64,000 nucleotides of DNA from Pseudarthrobacter oxydans (GTDB lineage Bacteria; Actinomycetota; Actinomycetes; Actinomycetales; Micrococcaceae). The stretch is taken from contig NZ_CP139438.1 in the NCBI RefSeq assembly GCF_034258515.1, positions 62,001 to 126,000 on the forward strand, given 5' to 3'. A model generated the notes under the pieces. That model was not told where the DNA came from. It saw only the letters and a program-made list of their open reading frames with translations, and made no database searches. Below, piece after piece: positions 42,476 through 51,825 of this stretch. A program made the translations under genes and the position numbers. Each line of letters begins with the position of its first letter. Within the stretch, counting starts at the first letter, position 1.

Positions 42476-43216
42476 CTAACCAGTGATGGAACCGGCCGCC
42501 GCGAGCATGTCGGCGGCAATTTCATCAACCTTGTCCTCCATGCGCGATCTCGGACCTGCCATTGCAAGACTCATGGTCACCGGGGCCTGTCCCACGAAAA
42601 TTGGCACCGCCACGCCAATGTGGTCTGTTCCGGATTGTCCGACGTTGATGCCGATGTGAGTTTCTCGGGTGCGGGCCACCTCGGACCTGACGTACTCCGC
42701 ATCCGATGGTTCCGGATGTTGACGCCGCAGGTATCCTTCGAATCGCTTGGCGTCCATGAAGGCAAGGAAGACCCGGCCCGAACTTCGCGGCCAGAGAACA
42801 AGGCGCCGGTTGAGCGTGGGATTTGCGCGAATCAGGGTTTCGGGCGCAGCGCTGTCTAGGTAGACGACTGAGTCTCCTACCAGGGAAGAAAGCATGGCGG
42901 TTTCATTCCAGCGGGCTGCCAAATCAGACAGGATATGACGGTAAGCGAATTGAGCCGCTACAGATTCCGTTGTGATGAGGCTCGAGATAGCGGGCCCCAC
43001 GACGTACGCCCCATCGGCTTCCCTGAGGTAGCCGGTCGCGACCAGGCCCTTGGTCAAAGCATGCAGAGACGACTTAGGTGCTGCCAGGGCCTTGGCGAGG
43101 TCTCCGAGCTTAACCCCCCGCAGACCACTCGCAACTACGAGCTCAAGAATTGTCATGACGCGGCCCACTGTGCGATGCTCCGCTGAAGCGGGACCGCCGT
43201 TTAGGCTAGCTGGCAT
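42476..43216 (-). CDS. IclR-family transcriptional regulator
   Basis: This 246-residue regulator has an N-terminal winged helix (RVMTILELVVASGLRGVKLG and LAKALAAPKSSLHALTKGLV) and a C-terminal IclR effector-binding domain (VAAQFAYRHILSDLAARWNE, LDSAAPETLIRANPTL, GVAVPIFVGQAPVTMSLAMA). IclR proteins typically control aromatic- and organic-acid catabolism. It lies between the main beta-oxidation operon and the citrate-synthase operon and is one of two candidates for the regulator of the eight shared operators. Its own upstream region shows only a weak variant of that motif (CATACG repeats at 43267-43282). Confidence 0.9.
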   Translation of the reverse strand: MPASLNGGPASAEHRTVGRVMTILELVVASGLRGVKLGDLAKALAAPKSSLHALTKGLVATGYLREADGAYVVGPAISSLITTESVAAQFAYRHILSDLAARWNETAMLSSLVGDSVVYLDSAAPETLIRANPTLNRRLVLWPRSSGRVFLAFMDAKRFEGYLRRQHPEPSDAEYVRSEVARTRETHIGINVGQSGTDHIGVAVPIFVGQAPVTMSLAMAGPRSRMEDKVDEIAADMLAAAGSITG

Positions 43217-43903
43217 AGACTAGGCTCCTTATTTTCTGTTGGTGCCACATGGCTCATATATAAGCATACGCGGTCCCATACGTGAACGGCCAAAATTGGT
43301 GGTGGCGGGCCTGCGACTAATGATCGCAGTCTTTACCAGCCCACGACCAAAGTCCTGAGTGCGGGCGGTGCCGTCACCGGTACATGCTCAAGGTTTTAGG
43401 AAAGCGGACCGGCGGGGGCATCGCGGCCGCACAAGGCCGACGCTATCTGCTTTTCTTAGTCAGTGGCGTCCACTAAGCAAGTCCGCGGATGTGGGTGCCC
43501 GAGGCCCTCCGCTCAATCAGAGAAGTTGATGGGAACTTGCGAGCCCGGTCGTTCCGTCTCCGCGCGTGTGAGGCACCAGGAAGATGGACCCGCGGATGGC
43601 GGAGTTGGCAACTCCGCTATCCGCAAGCATTCCAGTGCAACTGGAGGAGCGGTTCCGGCGCCGGCCCTTGACCTTCAAGGTGCCTGTTGCGAATACCGTG
43701 CGTACCGGCGCCGGAGGTTTTAGGGCTTACCTGATGCGAGCGATCTCTTGGGCGGAGGTCCGGTGCCTCCGCCCCTGATCCTAGTGACGGCCGGTGACCT
43801 GAATTTAAGACGCCGGCGAAGGGGTTGTACTCTTCGTAGTCGACCAATTCCTATAGGCGGGACCTGGTGTTGCTCAGGTGGGCATCTGGGTCAGGCCTGT
43901 GGG
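43217..43903. other. Stretch with no recognisable gene
   Basis: Between the IclR start and the citrate synthase stop there is no credible gene. AT-richer DNA at 43240-43290 probably contains the IclR promoter. The rest is GC-rich with short palindromes only. Confidence 0.5.
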
Positions 43904-45100
43904 CTACGCTGCAGACTCCTCGGCGCGCCGTGCGACGGCTGCCTCGGCCTCGGCGGCGGCAGCATCGGGCACATAGCCTTCGATGTGGCGCTCATCAGGG
44001 CCGTTGTACTCTGACAGCGGGCGGATGAGTGCGTTCGAAGCCGCCTGTTCGAGGATGTGGGCAGTCCACCCTGTTATTCGTGCTGCGATGAAGACAGGTG
44101 TGAAGGTGACCGTGTCAAAACCGAGGAGGTTGTATGCCGGGCCGGAGGGAAAATCAAGATTCGGGTAGATGCCCTTTCGGCTAACAAATCCAGCCTCGAG
44201 CGCATCGTAGAGTTCGGCGACATCAGGACGGTCGAAGTGCTCGACCAGTGTGTCCAGGGCGGTTTTCATAGTGGGTACGCGCGAGTCGCCGCGCTTGTAA
44301 ACTCGGTGGCCAAAGCCCATGATCTTCCGCTTGGAGGCGAGGGCTTTGTCGAGCCAAGGCTCAACGTTGGAGGCGTCTCCGATTTCGTTGAAAATATGCA
44401 GCACCGCCTCATTCGCGCCCCCGTGTAGCGGTCCCTTGAGTGCGCCAATAGCGGCAACGACTGCCGAGTACAGGTCACTCAATGTGCTGGTCACGACGCG
44501 AGCAGTGAAAGTCGAAGCGTTGAAGGAGTGCTCGGCATAGAGGATCATCGAGCGGTTGAATGCGTTAGCCGCGACATCGTTAGCCTCCTCACCGAAGGTC
44601 ATCCACAGGAAGTTCGAGGCGTAATCGAGGTCGTCCCGGGGTTCGATCAGGTCCAGTTTGCGCCGTCGGCGCTGCCCGTATGCCACGATCGCAGGGAGTG
44701 CAGCGAAGAGTCGCACGCTTCGAGCGAGGTTTTCGTCCGGAGTTCCGCTTGCCTCGAATACGGAGCCTGTTCCGGCGAGGTCGCGGGCACCCAGCAGACT
44801 AACTGCAGTGCGTACCTCGTCCATTGGGTGGGCGTTGAGCGGCACCAGGTCAATCGCCGCCTTCACCTCCGGATCGAGGGCTCGGTGGAGCCGTTCCTCG
44901 GCTCGGAGTGTGGCGAGTTCGTTGGCGGTGGGCAGCTCGCCGTGCCACAGCAGGTACGCTACCGCTTCGAACGGTTGGGTCGCAGCGAGCTCCTGCACGG
45001 GGTAACCGCGGTACAGAAGCGAGTTGGTCTCAGGGTTGACCTTGCTCACGGCCGTGTAGTCAACAGTGACTCCCGCGAGGCCTTTCTTGATGTCCGTCAT
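43904..45100 (-). CDS. Citrate / 2-methylcitrate synthase
   Basis: This 398-residue citrate synthase family enzyme starts at ATG 45100 with AAGGAG upstream. The compact length and lack of the N-terminal domain match Gram-positive type I or methylcitrate (PrpC-like) synthases. Catalytic residues are visible: His in LHGGANEAVL, His in GFGHRVYKRGDSR, and Asp in YPNLDFPSGPAYNLLG. It condenses acetyl-CoA or propionyl-CoA with oxaloacetate. As third gene of an operon after an SDR and a CMD-like protein, in a cluster with PrpD-like proteins, a methylcitrate function is plausible but unproven. Confidence 0.9.
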   Translation of the reverse strand: MTDIKKGLAGVTVDYTAVSKVNPETNSLLYRGYPVQELAATQPFEAVAYLLWHGELPTANELATLRAEERLHRALDPEVKAAIDLVPLNAHPMDEVRTAVSLLGARDLAGTGSVFEASGTPDENLARSVRLFAALPAIVAYGQRRRRKLDLIEPRDDLDYASNFLWMTFGEEANDVAANAFNRSMILYAEHSFNASTFTARVVTSTLSDLYSAVVAAIGALKGPLHGGANEAVLHIFNEIGDASNVEPWLDKALASKRKIMGFGHRVYKRGDSRVPTMKTALDTLVEHFDRPDVAELYDALEAGFVSRKGIYPNLDFPSGPAYNLLGFDTVTFTPVFIAARITGWTAHILEQAASNALIRPLSEYNGPDERHIEGYVPDAAAAEAEAAVARRAEESAA

Positions 45101-45206
45101 TGCACACTCCTTCGTGATGCTGAGATTCCAGACTTGAATTTGTGGTAGTACTGCGGTTCGCAGTTGAGGGGAAAGTGCGACTGCCTGCCTGGGCGGATCC
45201 CGGCAG

Positions 45207-45953
45207 TTACCGGCCGAAAAGGGCCTTCGCGCCGAGAATGTAGCTTTCGAGTCCGAGAAGACCCGAGAGCTGGAAAATTTCAAGGATCTCCCCGCGGGTC
45301 GCTCCCAGGTCCAGCGCGTTTCGGATATGGCGACGTAGACCTGGTTCGTAATTGTGAGTTACCGTGCAGTCGATTCCGATGCAGACGAATTCTCGCTCCT
45401 TCGTGCTGAGCTTGCCGTTGTTCCAAGACTCGGTTGATACTGCATCCAGAGCCTTGTAATACTCGGGCATCAAGCGGGCGATCGCTTCACGATCGGAGTT
45501 CCAGAAACCGCGTGACTCAATGAATGCTTGTTTGGCTTCTTCAAAAGCTGGGTCAAACTCAGCCATGCCCGCGTCGTCGCCGCGTCGCTTGAGTTCGTCC
45601 TGCAGGATCGGAACCGAGAAGTAAAGGGCGTGGTTCGCCAGGGCGACAATCGTAATGAGCACGTCGAGGATTTCTCCCGCGGTGGCACCGGCCTCACGGG
45701 CTCGTTTGATGTGGCGTTCAGCCGCGTCTACGTTGAGGCTGGTAGCTGAAGCATGCATTGCGAGCAGGACCAGTTCTTTCATGCGAGGCGAGAGGTGTGA
45801 GCTCTCCATCGGTGCCCGCCAGTAGTCGGATGCCACTGCCAACGAAGTCCCAGCCGCTTCGCGGAAGGCGTCCAAATCGGCGATCTCTGAGATGACGTCG
45901 GCCAGTGACGCGAGGTCGAGTGTGCTCGGCGCCGGCTGATTCGGATGTGTCAC
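45207..45953 (-). CDS. Two-domain carboxymuconolactone decarboxylase-like protein
   Basis: This 248-residue protein is made of two CMD/AhpD-like halves. The first has PRMKELVLLAMHASATSLNV and HIKRAREAGATAGEILDVLI; the second has KEREFVCIGIDCTVTHNYEP and HIRNALDLGATRGEILEIFQ. The internal duplication builds a pseudo-dimer. No CxxC peroxidase motif is present. It starts at GTG 45953, within the minus-strand operon SDR-CMD-citrate synthase. Function unknown, perhaps decarboxylation or isomerisation of a lactone or keto acid, comparable with the single-domain protein at 21462-21836. Confidence 0.85.
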   Translation of the reverse strand: MTHPNQPAPSTLDLASLADVISEIADLDAFREAAGTSLAVASDYWRAPMESSHLSPRMKELVLLAMHASATSLNVDAAERHIKRAREAGATAGEILDVLITIVALANHALYFSVPILQDELKRRGDDAGMAEFDPAFEEAKQAFIESRGFWNSDREAIARLMPEYYKALDAVSTESWNNGKLSTKEREFVCIGIDCTVTHNYEPGLRRHIRNALDLGATRGEILEIFQLSGLLGLESYILGAKALFGR

Positions 45954-46015
45954 GGATACTGCCCCGTTCTTGTTGTGCGTGTGAAATTCGAGTTTGTTGT
46001 GAGTGGAACTCGCGG

Positions 46016-46819
46016 CTACCAGCCGATCTTCACCAATGCTCCGCCGTCGACCGGCAAGGAAGTCCCAGTGATGAAGCCAGCCTCATCCGAAGCCAGGAAG
46101 ACTGCCGCGTTAGCCACGTCCCAGCCGGTTCCAACATGTCCCTGCAGGGGAATGAGGGACTTTCGTTGAGCGATGATCTCATCGCGGGTCGTGCCCGTGA
46201 GTCGAGCCCGTGTATCCACTGCCATTGCAGTTTCCACCCGTCCAGGCAGGATTGCGTTCGCCCGGACGCCGAATTCCGCGTTTCTCATAGCGAACTGCTG
46301 GGTAAATGCGATGAGCCCGGCCTTGCTTGCCCGATATGCGACATTCGTCGAACTCGTCTCAATCGCAGACATCGACGACACGTTTAAGACAACGCCGGAT
46401 CCTTGGGCTCGCATAATCGGCTCCACGAGCTTCGCCGCCATGACAGCCCCACGAAGATTGATCGCCATTACTGTGTCGAAGGAGTCCTCGGTGATGACGT
46501 CGAGCGGGCCGTCTCCGGCGCCGACGCTGACCCCGACGTTGTAGTGGAGGATATCGATGCGCCCCCATCGGGATACTGCGAAATCGATGGCCCGCTTCAG
46601 GGATTCGATCTGCCTGACATCGGCTTCGAAAGCCTCACTGGTGTCCCCCTTCGCCATCTTCAGGGTTTCCCGCGCCGAGTCGATGTCTCGGTCGACGGCC
46701 AAGATGGAAGCTCCCTCTTCAATAAACCGCAGTGCAGTCGCCCGACCGTTTCCGATCGATTCTCCCGGGCTCTGCCCAGCTCCAATGACGACAGCGATCT
46801 TGTTGGCAAGTCTGCCCAT
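46016..46819 (-). CDS. SDR family oxidoreductase
   Basis: This 267-residue enzyme starts at ATG 46819; the frame upstream to 46954 runs through promoter DNA and is rejected. It carries VVIGAGQSPGESIGNGRATA, an insertion-bearing variant of the SDR glycine motif, an aspartate (VDRDIDS) that favours NAD, NVGVSVGAGDG, and the catalytic YRASKAGL preceded by Ser in NVSSMSAIETSS. The C-terminus FITGTSLPVDGGALVKIGW is typical of classical SDRs. It probably oxidises a hydroxyl of the cluster's substrate. It is the first gene of the operon containing the citrate synthase. Confidence 0.88.
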   Translation of the reverse strand: MGRLANKIAVVIGAGQSPGESIGNGRATALRFIEEGASILAVDRDIDSARETLKMAKGDTSEAFEADVRQIESLKRAIDFAVSRWGRIDILHYNVGVSVGAGDGPLDVITEDSFDTVMAINLRGAVMAAKLVEPIMRAQGSGVVLNVSSMSAIETSSTNVAYRASKAGLIAFTQQFAMRNAEFGVRANAILPGRVETAMAVDTRARLTGTTRDEIIAQRKSLIPLQGHVGTGWDVANAAVFLASDEAGFITGTSLPVDGGALVKIGW

Positions 46820-46952
46820 GGCTTTCCTTTCGGATGGTGAACCACAATGTTCAGAACCGTTGAACCGGCCCCGGCCGGAGTGACCCACAAATGGTTCACG
46901 AAGGTTGCACGACGTGGCGGCTACTACGGTTGCCTTAATTGGAGTGTACACC

Positions 46953-46970
46953 ATAAGATACGTTGGTTCG
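46953..46970 (-). promoter_or_regulatory. Shared regulon operator, site 4
   Basis: The reverse complement CGAACCAACGTATCTTAT matches the consensus with two mismatches. It lies between the divergent SDR operon (start 46819) and the TIM-barrel gene (start 47027). A GTGTAC palindrome centre is at 46944-46949. Confidence 0.55.
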
Positions 46971-47026
46971 CAAATATGTATGGCCTATGGCTACTCAGAC
47001 AAAATTTTTCCGGTGAGGAATAACTG

Positions 47027-47836
47027 ATGCATCCTGTTTCGCTATCCGCTCTGACAATTTTGCCCTGCTCGCCCTTGGAGCAGATCGATGCTGCTCTCGA
47101 GGCCGGATTTGATGGAGTCAGTCTCCGGATCTTCCCAGTCATGGAGACAGATGTTGATGTGATGGCCAACCTCAAGCTCCAGAAAACAATCAAGAGACGT
47201 CTTGAAGCAAGCGGCTTGCAGGTCTTCGATGTCGAAGTCGTCCGAGTTACACGGAAAACGATTGTGAACGAGTTGCTGCCTGCGTTGGAGTTTGCAGGCG
47301 CGCTTGGGGCTCGGCGACTGGCCGTCACTTCGGGGACTAACCAGGAGTACACGCCAGATGACGAACCCGTCATCTGGCGTCGGCTTGAAGAGTTGTGCGT
47401 CGCGGGCGATCAGTACGGTGTTGGCGTCATGCTGGAATTCATTCCCTATCGGGGAATCTCATCCTTCGGCCAGGCACTAAGAGTCGTCCAGGCGATCGGA
47501 CATCCGGGACTTGGCGTGACGCTCGACGCGCTTCACTTTTACCGCTCAGGCGGAACGGGAAACGAGATCCGTAGGGCGGACCCGGCGCTTTTGGCTTGTG
47601 CGCAACTCTGTGATGCCCCTGCCACTGCTCCAGTTGACCTACCGCGCGAGGCCCGATATGGCAGGCTGTTCCCGGGCGAGGGCGAACTGCCGTTGAGAGA
47701 TTTCGTGAGTTCCCTGCCCGACGGCCTGCCAATCTGCGTTGAGGTTCCGGCCCAAGATCACGGCGGGCTCTCTATCGTGGAGCGGGCAAAGACGGCCATG
47801 CAGTCAGCACAGCAATTGCTTCAACAGATGGCGTGA
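47027..47836 (+). CDS. Sugar phosphate isomerase/epimerase-like TIM barrel
   Basis: This 269-residue protein of the AP endonuclease 2/xylose isomerase-like family starts at ATG 47027 after GTGAGGA. The barrel pattern is clear: ALEAGFDGVSLRIFP, the glutamate in VMLEFIPYRGISSF, the aspartate and histidine in GVTLDALHFYRSGG, QLCDAP, and the C-terminal glutamate in ICVEVPAQDH. These residues would bind a divalent metal. Members act as isomerases, epimerases or dehydratases on hydroxy-oxo acids and sugars. It is divergent from the SDR operon and shares its promoter region with the regulon motif. Confidence 0.82.
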   Translation: MHPVSLSALTILPCSPLEQIDAALEAGFDGVSLRIFPVMETDVDVMANLKLQKTIKRRLEASGLQVFDVEVVRVTRKTIVNELLPALEFAGALGARRLAVTSGTNQEYTPDDEPVIWRRLEELCVAGDQYGVGVMLEFIPYRGISSFGQALRVVQAIGHPGLGVTLDALHFYRSGGTGNEIRRADPALLACAQLCDAPATAPVDLPREARYGRLFPGEGELPLRDFVSSLPDGLPICVEVPAQDHGGLSIVERAKTAMQSAQQLLQQMA

Positions 47837-48101
47837 GTTGCCGTCACTCAACCGTCGGACGTGCGCTAAACACCATCTCAGGTATGCCCCCTGATACCCA
47901 GGGGTGCTCACGCCGCGGCCTCACTGTTCAGGACCTGCCCCAGTCATACATCACTCGCGAAGAAGGACTTCGCGGCAGCTGACCGAGCATCTTGATCAGA
48001 CTCCGGCTGAGGAACCCGTCTATGTCCCCACCAGGCTGTCCTCGAAAATCTGGACGGTCACAATCGCCAAAAACGCTCCAGTTGGGAAGCGCCTTTTGCT
48101 G

Positions 48102-49670
48102 TCAGCTTCGTGACACCGTTCCAAAGAGCCGGGCTATCGGAGCGAGCATCAGTGGACGGGCGGCGATCCACCCACCGGCGATAACGGCCAGCGACGCGAC
48201 GAAGATCCAAAAACCGGTCCAGTTGAGCTGGTCCGAACCTCCGTACATGTGGTTGAGGTTTCTAAGGGCCCCAGTCGCGAGGACCAGGGTGACGTGCACG
48301 AGGACGAACAGTATGAAGTACACCATCACGGGCACATGTATGGCACGAGCCAACTCGAGGGGATATACCTTGCTAAGTCTCTTCGCCTCCTTTGGCCAGA
48401 CTCCCGACATGCGCACCCCAGAGACAGCAGCCAATGGGGCGGCAATGAAGACGATGGTGAAGTATGAGAGTTGCTGGAGCGCGTTGTAGTTGACCCAACC
48501 ATGTTCTGTTGGCCAATCGAGCGAGGCGTAGCTCAACGCTGCGGTGAACGCATTGGGGAAGACCTCCCAGCTCGTGGGAATTATTCGCACCCAGTGCCCC
48601 GTCGCGAACAACAGCACAACAAAAACAGCGCCGTTGGCCAGCCACAGGATGTCAAGGAATTGATGAAACCATAACGCGAGGCTGATTTTGCGCCCTTTGT
48701 TGCGCCATGACCAGACGGCAGGAGGTCGTTTTTGATAACGCACGGTCAGACCACTGCGGATGATGAGCACAATCAGGAAAGCGTTGAAAAAATGCTGCCA
48801 CTGCAGCCAAGCTGGGAATCCAACAGGACTGCCGACAGGAAGTGAATATTCTCCCGGGAACGTGCTCGTGAAGTCCTGCATGAACCCAAGAGATAGGAAC
48901 CAGCGAACGAATAGCACAATGATTGCCGTCACGAGCAACAGACCAGCACTGGCGGCAACGATCGCGCCCGCCCATTGGCCCTTGGTGTAGGGTCCGTAGC
49001 GCTTGGGCTGAGGCGCCGGGCTCTTCTTTGCTGCTGCCCTGGCACCCGCCCGAGCGCCCTTCCCGGAGATCGGCAGTGGCCTAGCTGGCTCCGGCACACG
49101 CTGCTCCACGGATGCGGAGGCCGCAAGTTCGTCCCGCCATGAAGCCGTCTCCACTGGCGATTGCTTGGCGCGCAAACCAGCTTTGCCGTCGGGTGCGAAT
49201 CCGGCGGGCGGCCAGAGATCGCCGCCGTCAACACGAGGCAGCCCGCGGCGCAAAGTGGCTTCGGCATCCGTTAGAGGGGCTGAAGAGGTGCGGTTGCTCT
49301 CCTTGGACGTTTTAATGCCCGGCTCGTCTCGTTTCTGGCGATCTGCGCGGGATTGGGCCTCGGTTTTAGCTGTCGGAGCGATAGCTGCCGCCAAAGGCCA
49401 TGGCTCACCACCGGTGACCCGCGGGAGCCCCCGGCGGGCCTGGACGTGGGATTGCGCGCTTCTCCTCACGTCCGATGCAGGCACGTAAATAGCCACCTTT
49501 ACCTGCACCCCACCAGCATCGGCAGTGCGAAGCAGGGAGATGTCCCTACTAGGTGACTCGCTCGGGACGTTAGTCGCGGCCGGAGGCTGCGGCGGGGCAT
49601 ACGCTGCGGCTGGCCAAGGCTCCCCGCCAGGCGTGCGTGGAAGTCCACGCCGAAGGATGGGACCTGCCAT
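48102..49670 (-). CDS. Membrane cytochrome b with repeat-bearing N-terminus
   Basis: This 522-residue protein begins at ATG 49670, 4 bp after the etfA stop. Residues 1-230 are hydrophilic, Pro/Ala-rich and contain three copies of RRGLPRxxGG[ED]xWP at about 7-20, 79-92 and 141-154. Residues 232-515 hold six membrane spans with histidines (His293, His336, His445, His459) placed like the haem ligands of cytochrome b561/formate dehydrogenase gamma subunits (PF01292-like). The operon order etfB-etfA-this gene suggests it receives electrons from ETF and passes them to quinone, replacing the usual ETF:quinone oxidoreductase. This role is inferred. I know no function for the repeat. Confidence 0.8.
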   Translation of the reverse strand: MAGPILRRGLPRTPGGEPWPAAAYAPPQPPAATNVPSESPSRDISLLRTADAGGVQVKVAIYVPASDVRRSAQSHVQARRGLPRVTGGEPWPLAAAIAPTAKTEAQSRADRQKRDEPGIKTSKESNRTSSAPLTDAEATLRRGLPRVDGGDLWPPAGFAPDGKAGLRAKQSPVETASWRDELAASASVEQRVPEPARPLPISGKGARAGARAAAKKSPAPQPKRYGPYTKGQWAGAIVAASAGLLLVTAIIVLFVRWFLSLGFMQDFTSTFPGEYSLPVGSPVGFPAWLQWQHFFNAFLIVLIIRSGLTVRYQKRPPAVWSWRNKGRKISLALWFHQFLDILWLANGAVFVVLLFATGHWVRIIPTSWEVFPNAFTAALSYASLDWPTEHGWVNYNALQQLSYFTIVFIAAPLAAVSGVRMSGVWPKEAKRLSKVYPLELARAIHVPVMVYFILFVLVHVTLVLATGALRNLNHMYGGSDQLNWTGFWIFVASLAVIAGGWIAARPLMLAPIARLFGTVSRS

Positions 49671-49674
49671 CTGC

Positions 49675-50643
49675 CTAGCCTTTCCTGGACTGCAGCGCAG
49701 CGATCAGTTGCGGCACCACCGTGTAGAGATCCCCCACGACACCGAAATCCGCGATGTCGAAGATCGGGGCGTCGGCGTCCTTATTAATGGCAACGATTGT
49801 TTTAGCGGTCTGCATGCCCGCCATGTGCTGAATCGCCCCGGAAATACCCACCGCGACATAGAGCTGCGGGGAGACGGAAACCCCAGTTTGGCCAACCTGG
49901 TACGACTGCGGCGCGAATCCGGCATCAACGATAGCCCGGGAGGCCCCCACCGCCGCACCAAGGAGGTCGGCGAGCTGCTCAACCAAGGCGAAGTCTTCGC
50001 CTGACCCGAGGCCCCGCCCACCCGAGACTACCTTCTTTGCCCCGCGCAATTCGGGGCGAGCAGAGTTCAGGGTTACCGCCTCGAAATGATTGACAGTGGC
50101 AGCGCGAGTCCCCGACGCCCTCACAACGAGCCGGTCGACAACTGTCGGCCGCGATTGAGCGCGCGCCTCCACGGCGCCTTGGCGGACCGTAATCACCGGA
50201 GCCCCGAAAGTCGAGGCAGAGGCTACATTGTAGGCACCGCCATACACCGAGTGATGGGCAACTACTCCCTCAGCATCGCGGGAGACCTTGACGGCGTCGA
50301 CGGCAATCGCGGCACTTGTGCGAGCCGCAAACCGGCCGGCAACATCGCGTCCATCAACCGAGTTCGAGACTAAAATTGCGTCCGGATTTACCAGCTCGGC
50401 TGCGGCGAAAAGGGCATCGACCATCGGGATAGTCAGACCGTGGCCGGTGGGAGCGAGCAAGACTCGGGCAGCTCCCAAAGCGCTTGCAGCCTCGGCAACG
50501 CCATCGGCGTCGGAAACCACGAGTCCCACCGGCGTGCCGATTGCGGCAGCCGCGCCGATCAACTCCGCGGAAGATTTTGCGAGGGCGCCGGCAGGGGTTA
50601 CCTCTAGGAAAACCAGAATTGAGTCAACAGCGAAATCAGTCAT
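49675..50643 (-). CDS. etfA: Electron transfer flavoprotein alpha subunit
   Basis: This 322-residue EtfA starts at ATG 50643, 10 bp after etfB. Domain I ([20 protein letters not shown]) is followed by the FAD-binding domain II with [42 protein letters not shown] and the signature [18 protein letters not shown], then [19 protein letters not shown]. These are the canonical ETF-alpha blocks. With EtfB it accepts electrons from acyl-CoA dehydrogenases such as the one at 36760-37908 and delivers them to the membrane. Confidence 0.95.
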   Translation of the reverse strand: MTDFAVDSILVFLEVTPAGALAKSSAELIGAAAAIGTPVGLVVSDADGVAEAASALGAARVLLAPTGHGLTIPMVDALFAAAELVNPDAILVSNSVDGRDVAGRFAARTSAAIAVDAVKVSRDAEGVVAHHSVYGGAYNVASASTFGAPVITVRQGAVEARAQSRPTVVDRLVVRASGTRAATVNHFEAVTLNSARPELRGAKKVVSGGRGLGSGEDFALVEQLADLLGAAVGASRAIVDAGFAPQSYQVGQTGVSVSPQLYVAVGISGAIQHMAGMQTAKTIVAINKDADAPIFDIADFGVVGDLYTVVPQLIAALQSRKG

Positions 50644-50653
50644 CAGTATTCCC

Positions 50654-51433
50654 CTAAGCAAGCTGGTTCTGGACCAGGAATTCTGCGAGCTTGGCGCCAG
50701 CATCGCCCTCGTCGAAGATCTTCGTACCCGCCCCGCGAGGCGGCTTTTCGCCAATCGCGATCATGATCGACCGCGGCAGGTGGGACTCTGGCACAGCCTC
50801 CACACCCAAATCCCTAAGCGACAACGTCTCGAACGGCTTCTTGCTTGCCCCTCTGATGCCCTTGAAGTTCGGGAACCGGGCATCCGGCAAGGCCTCAGTA
50901 ACCGAAATCACAGCCGGTAGCTCTGCCTCCACCGACGCCACCCCCGTATCAGAAGCTCGCGTCCCTGACACCGTTCCAACGCCGATCTGAACCGAAGTCA
51001 ATGCCGTCAATTGAGGTACGCCAAGCTTCTCAGCGACCATAGCCGGAATCACTCCGGCCGAGCCGTCTGTCGACTGGTTTCCGGTGACAACCAGGTCGAA
51101 TCCAGTCCTTAAGACGGCGGCCGCCAGCACCGACGCAGTGAGGCCAAGATCCGCGCCAGACAGCGAATCGTCAACGACCTGCAGGGCAGAATTGGCTCCC
51201 ATCGCCAGACCCTTGCGTAGCGATGCGGCCGCTGATTCTGGACCCATGCATATGACAGTCACGTCTGCGCCGGAGTTCTTCTCCGCATAGCTAAGGGCGA
51301 CTTCGAGAGCCCGCTCTGAGATTTCATCCTGAAGTGTCTCCGCCGCGGCTCGATCCGCCAAACCTGTCTCCAAGTCGAGCTTGCGGACACCGTAAGTGTC
51401 GGGAACTGCCTTGACCAGGACGACGATCTTCAT
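50654..51433 (-). CDS. etfB: Electron transfer flavoprotein beta subunit
   Basis: This 259-residue EtfB starts at ATG 51433. It shows [36 protein letters not shown], the nucleotide-binding [39 protein letters not shown] and the C-terminal [20 protein letters not shown] recognition loop. It is first in the operon etfB-etfA-cytochrome b. A perfect match to the shared 18-bp operator lies 50 bp upstream, so the electron-transfer operon belongs to the same regulon as the catabolic enzymes. Confidence 0.95.
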   Translation of the reverse strand: MKIVVLVKAVPDTYGVRKLDLETGLADRAAAETLQDEISERALEVALSYAEKNSGADVTVICMGPESAAASLRKGLAMGANSALQVVDDSLSGADLGLTASVLAAAVLRTGFDLVVTGNQSTDGSAGVIPAMVAEKLGVPQLTALTSVQIGVGTVSGTRASDTGVASVEAELPAVISVTEALPDARFPNFKGIRGASKKPFETLSLRDLGVEAVPESHLPRSIMIAIGEKPPRGAGTKIFDEGDAGAKLAEFLVQNQLA

Positions 51434-51482
51434 GTGCCCAACCTCCATCAGCAAACTGGACTAGCTAAAATATTCGGATACC

Positions 51483-51500
51483 TGTATGAACGTACCATAA
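51483..51500 (+). promoter_or_regulatory. Shared regulon operator, site 5
   Basis: TGTATGAACGTACCATAA matches YGWATNNRYRTACMWTAW at every position, 50 bp upstream of the etfB start. Confidence 0.75.
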
Positions 51501-51689
51501 TATGAATATGAAGGTAAGGGTGGTAGGGGCTGGGCTTGTACAGGAACGGATTTCAGCGCACCCGCTCTGCGGGTAACGTCGATCCGTGTTTTCGGGGTCC
51601 GGTCCGGCCGCGACTTTGGCCGGACCAGCAAAGTAGCCGCAGCGCACGCACCCGTCAACAGCGTTCTCACGCAGTTACGAATGAGTATT

Positions 51690-51707
51690 CGTATTTACAT
51701 ACAATGA
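51690..51707 (+). promoter_or_regulatory. Shared regulon operator, site 6, with adjoining palindrome
   Basis: CGTATTTACATACAATGA matches the consensus with one mismatch, 118 bp upstream of the universal stress protein gene. It overlaps a second, perfect dyad: TACGAAT (51676-51682), GAGT and ATTCGTA (51687-51693). Confidence 0.65.
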
Positions 51708-51825
51708 GGCTAAGGGTTTATTGATCCGCTCCCGAGCGAACCCCGCTCGAGGCATTCGAGGAGCCGGCGTTTGTTAGGGAACAAATCCACTGCAAGCTCA
51801 GCGCAAGCAGAACAAGGAGAACATC

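Noticed and set aside
43259..43290. A ninth copy of the regulon operator upstream of the IclR gene
   Set aside because: CATACG repeats are present, but the best alignment misses too many consensus positions to count.
47837..48101. Short plus-strand gene after the TIM-barrel gene
   Set aside because: A 69-codon frame starting at 47904 exists but has no RBS and no recognisable domain.
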